From IMG/VR virus record IMGVR_UViG_3300028800_000111, positions 1 through 56,118 of that record: a stretch of DNA of 56,118 nt. One strand, given 5' to 3'. Source of the stretch: a virus. Position 1 is the first letter of the stretch, and the number at the start of each line of letters is the position of its first letter. Below the pieces are notes generated by a model. The model saw nothing but the letters and a program-made list of their open reading frames with translations, was not told the origin of the DNA and searched no databases. The position numbers and the translations under genes were made by a program. Shown one piece after another: positions 1-5,536 of the stretch.

Positions 1-30
1 CGAGCCGCGAGCGGCTCCGTTCGCGGCTCG
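1..30. other. Fold-back at the left edge of the window
   Basis: Bases 1-10 (CGAGCCGCGA) are the exact reverse complement of bases 21-30. Bases 1-7 do not agree with the equivalent bases 55986-55992 at the other end, while everything from base 8 on does. The simplest reading is that the first 7 bases are a hairpin or assembly fold-back and not genome sequence. Confidence 0.6.
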
Positions 31-425
31 CAAAGGCGAAGGGTCGCGAAGAGGCGGCACTGTCCGCACTGCTCGACCCGGACCTGGCCAGCACGCGGGG
101 CTCGATTAAAGAAAAGTACCGGGCGGCGACGGAAGAGCGGCGGCGTGTGGAACTGGAACTGTCGGGGCTCGAAGCATCTCTACCGCCGGCAATCGAAGGC
201 GACTGGATCGAGCACACTGTTGATCTGCTGCGGGGCTATCTGGCGAACCTCGACGATGCGGCCGAGAGACAGCAGGTGGCGCGCAGGCTGCTGAACCGCG
301 TGGAGTGGGATGGCATCGAGGCGAGGATGTCGTTTTCCATCGGGCCGGAATTGGCCACATCATCAACACGTTCGGCCCGATTTAGCCGCCTGCAATTCGT
401 TGTAACGGCGAGGCTTGCGGCATGA
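1..425 (+). CDS. Large serine recombinase, C-terminal part (gene continues from 54896)
   Basis: This is the 3' end of the integrase whose 5' end is at 54896-56118. Moving the reading frame of that gene across the 126-bp overlap lands in the frame that is open here, and it stops at TGA 423-425. The joined protein is about 504 residues. This part holds the C-terminal coiled-coil region typical of large serine recombinases (E/R/L-rich, for example VELELSGLEASL), which governs synapsis and directionality in that family. The first 7 bases do not match the other end and are probably an artefact. The stop codon overlaps the next start (ATGA). Confidence 0.9.
   Translation, partial: SRERLRSRLAKAKGREEAALSALLDPDLASTRGSIKEKYRAATEERRRVELELSGLEASLPPAIEGDWIEHTVDLLRGYLANLDDAAERQQVARRLLNRVEWDGIEARMSFSIGPELATSSTRSARFSRLQFVVTARLAA
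8..133 (+). repeat. Terminal direct repeat, left copy (126 bp, circle overlap)
   Basis: Identical over 126 bases to 55993-56118. Because the integrase reads through in frame, the repeat marks a circular molecule read past its start. It does not look like a biological long terminal repeat. The unit length is 55,985 bp. Confidence 0.9.
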
Positions 426-538
426 CCGACCCCGCCATCCTTGAACTTCTGCGCATCCTCCAGCGCGACGAACCCCTCACGCCCGACCGCGCGGGCGTTA
501 TCGCCTGCGCCACGGTGGCGCGGGAGCTGGACAGCTAA
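422..538 (+). CDS. Small protein after integrase, 38 aa
   Basis: The ATG at 422 overlaps the integrase stop by four bases (ATGA), the coupling used all along this operon. The product is 38 residues with a leucine-rich helix (ILELLRILQRDE). No family is recognised. It is plausible because of the coupling, but too short to be sure. Confidence 0.45.
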   Translation: MTDPAILELLRILQRDEPLTPDRAGVIACATVARELDS

Positions 539-544
539 AGGTCT

Positions 545-778
545 ATGCCTGAGCCTCGTAAGCCGATCATCATGGAGCGCGTCTCCACTGGCCAGTTGCG
601 CAAGGCCGTGCGCAAGCTGGCGTTGAATCGCTACCCCGTGCGGCTGGCTGTGATTGACGCCGAGTTGCAGCGCAGAAAACAGATGCAGGTGTCTTATCCG
701 GCACAGCCGGGAGCGCAAGCCTCTGCGCATGGTTCGCGGCCTTCCCAACTGGCGGGAGCGATGCGGAGGGCGGCATGA
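545..778 (+). CDS. Small basic hypothetical protein, 77 aa
   Basis: The ATG at 545 follows an AAAGG six bases upstream, and the stop overlaps the next start (ATGA at 775). The first 50 residues are basic and helical (GQLRKAVRKLALNRYP). The last 25 are encoded by a copy of the dispersed repeat CCGGCACAGCCGGGAGCG and the bases after it, so the original C-terminus may have been replaced. Function unknown. Confidence 0.5.
   Translation: MPEPRKPIIMERVSTGQLRKAVRKLALNRYPVRLAVIDAELQRRKQMQVSYPAQPGAQASAHGSRPSQLAGAMRRAA
694..715 (+). repeat. Dispersed repeat family C, copy 1
   Basis: TTAT followed by CCGGCACAGCCGGGAGCG; the core CCGGC-ACA-GCCGG is a 5-bp stem with a 3-base loop. Other copies are at 34398-34419, 37083-37100 and, on the minus strand, 53986-54003. 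This copy lies inside the end of a small gene. Confidence 0.75.
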
Positions 779-1224
779 AGCAATTTCATTTCAGCGATCT
801 ATTGACCGCAACTACGGGCCGATTGGTCTCGTCGCGGCACATGGAGGGCGTCTACGAAATCCTGAATTTCCTTACTGGCGATGATGGACTGTTTACCCAT
901 CAATTGCCACGTGCCGTGCGCGAGTGCGAGCCATGGCTTAGGGCGCAGTTTCCGGCCCTCATGCCGGACAGCCCGCCGATGGCCGCATTGCTTCAGGTTC
1001 TTGATGCGGAGATCGATGCTAGACCGGAGAACGATACGCGTGAAGCAAGAGCCATATTGATCGCAGCGTGGGTGGAGCGCGTTCGTTTGATTTCGGGTAT
1101 GCCGGAATACGTGGCGGTCTACGAGATGGGGGCGGATATGCATACTCGTATCGATCCGCTCGAAGAAGCCGCTGCGATGGTCGGCGACTCCAAAGTGCTG
1201 GTAATCAAGGCGGTCAAATCATGA
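775..1224 (+). CDS. Conserved phage protein (DUF7736-like), 149 aa
   Basis: The N-terminal half carries a run familiar from many tailed phages: LLTATTGRL, then HMEGVYEILNFLTGD and LFTHQLPR, which matches my memory of the family called DUF7736. The function of that family is unknown. The start is coupled to the gene before (ATGA 775-778) and the stop to the gene after (ATG at 1221). The C-terminal half, from about residue 80, is helical and less conserved. The existence of the gene is secure; the family name is from memory. Confidence 0.75.
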   Translation: MKQFHFSDLLTATTGRLVSSRHMEGVYEILNFLTGDDGLFTHQLPRAVRECEPWLRAQFPALMPDSPPMAALLQVLDAEIDARPENDTREARAILIAAWVERVRLISGMPEYVAVYEMGADMHTRIDPLEEAAAMVGDSKVLVIKAVKS

Positions 1225-1442
1225 CCACCTGGCGCATCCTCCACGAGCTGGACCGCGCGCAGCACGCCACACTCGACCGCGTGGCGTGCTGCCTGATTGA
1301 CTACCACACTTTGCCTACGCTGCGTGTGCGGTCGCAAGTCGAGCTGGTAACCCAGCACTCGACCGTGAAGTCCCGACGCAAGCTGTGGCAGGCGCGTTGC
1401 CATCCGAAGACCAAGGACCGCCGCGCGAGGGGGCTCTCATGA
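1221..1442 (+). CDS. Small basic hypothetical protein, 73 aa
   Basis: The open frame extends further upstream, but the ATG at 1221 overlaps the previous stop (ATGA), as elsewhere in this operon, so it is preferred. The protein starts MTTWRILHELDRAQHATLDRV and is strongly basic at the C-terminus (KTKDRRARG). The stop overlaps the next ATG at 1439. No family recognised. Confidence 0.55.
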   Translation: MTTWRILHELDRAQHATLDRVACCLIDYHTLPTLRVRSQVELVTQHSTVKSRRKLWQARCHPKTKDRRARGLS

Positions 1443-1882
1443 GCGCGCTAGTTTCCGACGAGCCGAAAGGCACATTCCGCGAGTGCGGCGGTCGCGGCTG
1501 GGATGATCGCAAGGCTGGCCGCGTTCCGGACGCGATGTGCTTTCGGGCTGAATTGGTCGGTGGTGAATCAATCGATACGCGGCACGCGGGAAAGATCCGC
1601 TATCGCATGACGCCAGGCTATCTGGAGATGTGGGATACGCTCGGCGCTGGCTTAATCGCTCGGATCGCGCTCGGCAAGGTGGTGATGACGCGCTGTGTGC
1701 GCGACAGCTTTACGCCATGGTTCCAGGGGCCTTTCGGGTTTGTGTTTGAGGACGCGGAGCTTTTCCCGTCTCCGATCCCCACGCGCGGGATGCTCGGCAT
1801 CTTTGAGTGGACACCTCCCGAGGGCGCGGTGTTGAGCACGGCGGCGCGCGAGCCGGGATTGTTTGGTGAGGTGACGCCATGA
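1439..1882 (+). CDS. ASCH-like domain protein, 147 aa
   Basis: The C-terminal half contains WFQGPFGFVFEDAELF and IPTRGMLGIFEW. This resembles the end of small phage and bacterial ASCH-domain proteins (typically G-P-Y/F-G-F-V ... P-C-R-G-A-L-G-F-F). ASCH domains are PUA-like beta barrels thought to bind RNA or modified nucleotides. The start at 1439 is chosen for its ATGA overlap; the frame is open upstream. Assignment is by motif resemblance only. Confidence 0.6.
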   Translation: MSALVSDEPKGTFRECGGRGWDDRKAGRVPDAMCFRAELVGGESIDTRHAGKIRYRMTPGYLEMWDTLGAGLIARIALGKVVMTRCVRDSFTPWFQGPFGFVFEDAELFPSPIPTRGMLGIFEWTPPEGAVLSTAAREPGLFGEVTP

Positions 1883-2028
1883 AGGGACTTGGGCTGATTA
1901 TGTTCGGCGGCATGCTGATACTGTTTGCCGCCTACAGTGCGGGCCTCTCTGCTGGACCCGCGCTGGGTCTGGTCTGCGGGGTTGACGCGATAGCGCTGGG
2001 CATGTTTATCGGTGGGAGAAAGCCATGA
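1879..2028 (+). CDS. Small membrane protein, 49 aa
   Basis: Coupled at both ends by ATGA overlaps (1879 and 2025). The sequence is almost all hydrophobic, with two membrane stretches (about residues 3-17 and 22-43), a short polar turn and a basic end GGRKP. A two-helix inner-membrane peptide is the only safe description. Confidence 0.55.
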   Translation: MKGLGLIMFGGMLILFAAYSAGLSAGPALGLVCGVDAIALGMFIGGRKP

Positions 2029-2369
2029 GTGAAACCCGCGAAGCCTTAGTCTATGTCGTTCGCCGCCGCGCGTGCGGCTGTGCGGAAGCGGTGTGCGTCG
2101 ATACACCGGAACGGCCGGAAACAACGCGCGAATTTCTGCGCGACTTCCTGCGCGAGTTCGACGGCGAGCACTTCGTCATCGATCACTTGCCGCTGTCCGC
2201 GTTTAAGCTCTTGCCATTTCTTGCGGACTGCCCGCACGACGGCGCGCCAGTTCGCGAGCTGGACGCGCGCGTGCCCCGCGCAACGCTGGAGGCTGAGGTG
2301 CGCGCGTTGCGCACGCGGGCGGACGCGCTGGAGGCGCTGCTCGCGACGCAGTGCGGGGAGCGTGGGTGA
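2025..2369 (+). CDS. Hypothetical protein with C-terminal coiled coil, 114 aa
   Basis: ATGA-coupled start. An N-terminal beta-rich part has a CGC and a nearby Cys (RRRACGCAEAVC), and residues 85-108 form a leucine/alanine/arginine coiled coil (LEAEVRALRTRADALEALL). No family recognised. The next gene starts directly after the stop. Confidence 0.55.
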   Translation: MSETREALVYVVRRRACGCAEAVCVDTPERPETTREFLRDFLREFDGEHFVIDHLPLSAFKLLPFLADCPHDGAPVRELDARVPRATLEAEVRALRTRADALEALLATQCGERG

Positions 2370-2579
2370 ATGTGTGACAGCGGCAAGGACCATACAAAAG
2401 TTCGGTGCTTGATCGAGCGTCGGCCAGACGCGAGCGGGCAGTCTTGCACGTGGCCATTCTCGGCGGTCGCCCTGGAGGATCTGTTCGAGGGCTGCGAAAT
2501 CGGCGAAAAGGTTGAATTGGAACTGGCTGAATACGAACAGCACGAGCTTGACGCGATGCCGGAATTCGAGGGCTGGTAA
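2370..2579 (+). CDS. Acidic hypothetical protein, 69 aa
   Basis: The ATG directly follows the previous TGA. The C-terminal half is acidic and helical (GEKVELELAEYEQHELDAM). No family recognised. It sits two bases before the Gp37/Gp68 gene in the same operon. Confidence 0.5.
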   Translation: MCDSGKDHTKVRCLIERRPDASGQSCTWPFSAVALEDLFEGCEIGEKVELELAEYEQHELDAMPEFEGW

Positions 2580-2581
2580 CG

Positions 2582-3652
2582 ATGGGCGCAATCAGCAAGA
2601 TCCAATGGACGGACGCCACATGGAATCCCGTGCGCGGGTGTTCGCGAATCTCCGAAGGCTGTCGGAATTGCTACGCGGAGCGGCAGGCCGCGCGGTTCGC
2701 TGGGGCTGGTGAGACGGACCAATCCGGCGAGGTGGTGTTGAGTGCCGGGCCGTTCCACACGTTTGCCGAGATGACGCCGAGTGGTCCGCGCTGGACGGGC
2801 AAGGTAGAGCTTGTCGAGTCGATGCTCGACGCGCCGCTGCGTTGGCGCAAGCCGCGCCGCGTGTTCGTGAATTCGATGAGCGATCTGTTTCACGAGAGCT
2901 TGCCGGATGAGGTGATTGACCGCGTGTTCTCGATAATGTCCGGCTGCCGTCAGCATACGTTTCAGATCCTGACGAAAAGGGCGGAGCGCATGGCCAAGTA
3001 TATGCGCCGATTCAAGCCCGATGGGCGCGGGTGGGTTACACCGGGCGGCGAAGACGCAGAGCTGACGCATTGTCCGGTAGATGCTGCTTGGTGGCCCATG
3101 CGAAATGTATGGCTCGGCGTTTCCGTGGAGGATCAGCAGTCAGCCGATGCGCGTATTCCGCACCTGCTACAAACGCCTGCCGCGTTGCGCTTCGTCTCGT
3201 ACGAGCCCGCGCTGGGGCCAGTGAATTTTGACAGCGACGAGATGGAAGGTCTTCACGCGCTGGGATGTGGCGACTCTGATTGCAAGACGCGCGACAAGAT
3301 CCCTGGCTGTCACGGACTCGACTGGCTGATCGTCGGCGGCGAATCAGGGCCAAATGCGCGCCCGTTTGATATCGCGTGGGCGCGGCAGATCATCGCGCAA
3401 TGCAAGGCGGCGGGCGTGCCGTGCTTGGTGAAGCAGTTGGGCGCGTGCCCGTGGGATTCAGCGTCGAGCGATATTGACCATCTCTTTCAGGCGTGCGGCC
3501 ATCCCTGCGATTGCTGTGATGAATGCCCTAGCAACGAGGGGCAGCGGGCGCGGAAAGAACATCCGCAACCTCTGGTGCTTAATGACCGCAAAGGCGGCGA
3601 ACCTGCCGAGTGGCCCGAGGATTTGCGCGTGCGGGAGATGCCCGCGTGCTGA
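2582..3652 (+). CDS. Phage Gp37/Gp68 family protein (DUF5131), 356 aa
   Basis: The N-terminus IQWTDATWNPVRGCSRIS followed by EGCRNCYAE is the signature of the DUF5131 / phage Gp37-Gp68 family, whose C-x5-GC-x2-CYA cysteines resemble a radical-SAM cluster site. Later family blocks are KPRRVFVNSMSDLFHE (about residues 93-108), FQILTKRAERM, NVWLGVSVED, LRFVSYEPALG and DWLIVGGESG. A C-terminal Cys-rich segment (HPCDCCDEC) precedes the usual PLVLNDRKGG-like end. The length is slightly above that usual for the family because of inserts. The biochemical role is unproven. The partner methyltransferase-like protein (TcmP) often found beside this family is not seen here. Confidence 0.9.
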   Translation: MGAISKIQWTDATWNPVRGCSRISEGCRNCYAERQAARFAGAGETDQSGEVVLSAGPFHTFAEMTPSGPRWTGKVELVESMLDAPLRWRKPRRVFVNSMSDLFHESLPDEVIDRVFSIMSGCRQHTFQILTKRAERMAKYMRRFKPDGRGWVTPGGEDAELTHCPVDAAWWPMRNVWLGVSVEDQQSADARIPHLLQTPAALRFVSYEPALGPVNFDSDEMEGLHALGCGDSDCKTRDKIPGCHGLDWLIVGGESGPNARPFDIAWARQIIAQCKAAGVPCLVKQLGACPWDSASSDIDHLFQACGHPCDCCDECPSNEGQRARKEHPQPLVLNDRKGGEPAEWPEDLRVREMPAC

Positions 3653-3715
3653 TAGAGCATCGCATCCCGCTGGAAGTATGCGCCGATATCGCGGCGTCTG
3701 GGAGTATCCCCCGAT

Positions 3716-3775
3716 GGCGACTGGCGAGAACCAAATGGGAACGCGCGCCCTCACTCCAGATTGTCCAAATCCAGA
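3716..3775 (+). repeat. Dispersed repeat family A, copy 1
   Basis: Begins GGCGACTGGCG and ends TTGTCCAAATCC, with exactly 45 bases from the first base of the left box to the first base of the right box, the same as in the other three copies (5213-5272, 41807-41866, 44704-44763). The middle differs between copies. It lies 36 bases upstream of the winged-helix gene. Confidence 0.65.
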
Positions 3776-3811
3776 AGCATTTCGGAGTTCAGAAACTTGA
3801 ACGCTTGTATC

Positions 3812-4063
3812 ATGTCTCGTCTGCCCATCAACGATCCTCGCGTGCAGTTCGCGATACGGACCCGTGGGCGGAAGCAAGCGTACGTGAAGGTATTGGAAGC
3901 GCTGGAAGCTCAGGCGATGAGTGTAGCGGAACTGATGGAGACACTGGATCTGGATCGCGGTGCGGTCTGTACGGCGCTTGACCGGCTGCGCATCGAAGGC
4001 GCTGTGGAGCAATGCGAAGAGGAGGACGGTAAGTGGAAGCGAACCAGCAGCAACCAAGAATGA
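3812..4063 (+). CDS. Winged-helix DNA-binding protein, 83 aa
   Basis: Residues 18-75 (AYVKVLEALEAQAMSVAEL, then METLDLDRGAVCTALDRLR, then IEGAVEQ) read as a MarR-like winged helix: helix, helix-turn-helix with a recognition helix around RGAVCTALDRL, then a wing. The ATG at 3812 is chosen because the protein begins well there; no clear ribosome site precedes it. The stop overlaps the next start (ATGA 4060). Probably a small regulator in the early operon. Confidence 0.6.
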   Translation: MSRLPINDPRVQFAIRTRGRKQAYVKVLEALEAQAMSVAELMETLDLDRGAVCTALDRLRIEGAVEQCEEEDGKWKRTSSNQE

Positions 4064-4557
4064 ACGAAATCGAGTCCATCCCGCCTGCGCGCATTCTCTT
4101 CCGCGATGGCAAGCCGGTGAACGAAGTGATCACTGAACGCTCGCGCCTAATCGAGCCGTTCGTGAAATTCACGCCGGTACCGCGCGAAGTCTCAACTTAC
4201 TTGCCGCGCGTGCGGGGCCGCGTCCGCATGGCCAAAGCGCCAGCAGTGCGCAAGCCGCGTGCGATGGGGCGCGGGCAAGGCTGGCATCGCAACGATGGGG
4301 TGACGGTCGAACGCATCGCCGAAATGCAGGCGAGCGGCATGTTCGCCCGCGAGATTGCCGCCGAGCTGGGCTGCTCGATGGAGCTGGTATTCAAGCGTGC
4401 GCGGGAAGCGCGGCGGGCCGATCCGGAGCAGGACAAGTTAGGGCGTGTTTGTGCATGCGGTAAGCCTAAGTGGCCTTCGAGGGATAGTTGCAGCACGTGC
4501 CGGTACCGAAAGAAGCGGGCCGAGATTCGGAAGGTGGATAAGTCGTATGACAGGTAG
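4060..4557 (+). CDS. HTH plus zinc-ribbon protein, 165 aa
   Basis: The start at 4060 is coupled by ATGA; a GTG at 4033 would add nine residues. Residues 88-120 (VERIAEMQASGMFAREIA, then AELGCSMELVFKRAREAR) form a resolvase-like helix-turn-helix. The C-terminus holds VCACGKPKW ... CSTCRYRKKR, a CxC...CxxC metal site followed by a basic tail. A nucleic-acid-binding regulator is likely; the target is unknown. Confidence 0.65.
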   Translation: MNEIESIPPARILFRDGKPVNEVITERSRLIEPFVKFTPVPREVSTYLPRVRGRVRMAKAPAVRKPRAMGRGQGWHRNDGVTVERIAEMQASGMFAREIAAELGCSMELVFKRAREARRADPEQDKLGRVCACGKPKWPSRDSCSTCRYRKKRAEIRKVDKSYDR

Positions 4558-4566
4558 GTGTTGGCT

Positions 4567-4761
4567 ATGATACGTTGCGAGTGCTGTTTGTTGCCCTTCG
4601 TGAATTGCCCCTGCGAAGAGCAATGGGACGATCCGTGTAATCAATGCTGGCATTGCGCGCTTCACTGCTGCTGTGAAATCCCCGTCAGGGTGCGGAGGGC
4701 GATGGAACGTGCCGCGAAAGTGACACCTGACTGCTTGCCCGCAGAAGACATCGCGAAATGA
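4567..4761 (+). CDS. Cysteine-rich small protein, 64 aa
   Basis: About a dozen cysteines in 64 residues, in clusters CECC, CPC, CNQCWHC and CCCE, so it must bind metal or form disulphides. The ATG at 4567 has AGG eight bases upstream; a GTG at 4558 is the alternative. No known family recognised. Confidence 0.55.
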   Translation: MIRCECCLLPFVNCPCEEQWDDPCNQCWHCALHCCCEIPVRVRRAMERAAKVTPDCLPAEDIAK

Positions 4762-4807
4762 CGCGACACTCACAAATGCGAAACGAAACCAGCGCGTACG
4801 AACCCAA

Positions 4808-5080
4808 ATGACTCCCTCCGACCGTCTCAAAATCGAGGCCGCGCTCTTAATCGCAGTCGCCGAACTGCGGCGCTACAATCTCGCGGAATTCATCGCGGAC
4901 GAAGACGAAATGCGCGGCGAGTTCCCGGACCATGAAGGACTGCCGGTATCCATCGGTGAGCGCACGGTCGCAATGGCGCGCTGTGCCATCGAGATGTGCG
5001 AGTACGGCCCGCACGCCATACGCAAGGCGTGCGCGAGCGAGCAGGGCGCGGGGATCGCGCGGAAGGAGCGGGCGGGATGA
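4808..5080 (+). CDS. Hypothetical helical protein, 90 aa
   Basis: Mostly helical and acidic (KIEAALLIAVAELRRYN, then EFIADEDEMRGEF). It ends with a basic tail and overlaps the start of the next gene by ATGA at 5077. Unknown family. Confidence 0.55.
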   Translation: MTPSDRLKIEAALLIAVAELRRYNLAEFIADEDEMRGEFPDHEGLPVSIGERTVAMARCAIEMCEYGPHAIRKACASEQGAGIARKERAG

Positions 5081-5211
5081 AAACGTGCGTCGATTGCGGC
5101 CGAGAGTTCGACCCGCGCGAGTCGCTGATGGGCGACGAGGGTCAGTGCCAGATGTGCTGGGAAGCGGAACGCGACCGCGCCTTCTGGGCGATGATGATCG
5201 CTCTTGGCTGA
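5077..5211 (+). CDS. Mini zinc-finger protein, 44 aa
   Basis: ATGA-coupled. The protein is MKTCVDCGREFDPR followed by GQCQMCWEAE, that is CxxC-x19-CxxC, a treble-clef or ribbon-type zinc knuckle, then a short helix with tryptophan. Phages often encode such minimal knuckles; the role is unknown. Confidence 0.6.
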   Translation: MKTCVDCGREFDPRESLMGDEGQCQMCWEAERDRAFWAMMIALG

Positions 5212-5212
5212 T

Positions 5213-5272
5213 GGCGACTGGCGCGAACCCGAAGTAAAAAGTCGCCACAACTCTAGATTGTTCAACATAAGA
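5213..5272 (+). repeat. Dispersed repeat family A, copy 2
   Basis: GGCGACTGGCG at the left and TTGTTCAACATAAGA at the right, with the constant 45-base offset. It starts just after the stop of the zinc-finger gene, in a 325-base stretch without a secure gene. Confidence 0.7.
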
Positions 5273-5290
5273 CACCAGTAACTCTCTCAA

Positions 5291-5413
5291 ATGAAACCCG
5301 GCCCCTCACTTACTCACCAAGCCCTCAGGCTAATCAGCGCAGGCGCGACAGCGCCGAGCACTTACCTCCAGCCAAGCCTTTCTCCCCTTCCTGATCCTCT
5401 CGGCGGGTACTGA
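5291..5413 (+). CDS. Possible 40-aa peptide
   Basis: An ATG at 5291 opens a 40-residue frame (MKPGPSLTHQALRLISAGAT, then a proline-rich end) ending TGA 5411-5413. There is no good ribosome site, no homology is recognised and codon bias is weak. The rest of 5273-5536 shows nothing else except TGTCAC motifs at 5509-5517, like those in the putative origin. Confidence 0.2.
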   Translation: MKPGPSLTHQALRLISAGATAPSTYLQPSLSPLPDPLGGY

Positions 5414-5536
5414 GTATTCGCCGATGAGCTTCCTTTCCTCCAGGCCCCTCCAGCTTTTTGCGCCGCCGTGCGTTCGCGCTTTTCAAGCGGAGCTTCGGAA
5501 AATTTTGTCACTGTCACATCACAACCGGAGAATGCA

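Noticed and set aside
3610-3981. A 123-codon plus-strand frame after the Gp37/Gp68 gene
   Set aside because: It is largely repeat A plus a shifted reading of the winged-helix gene, whose own frame has a good domain.
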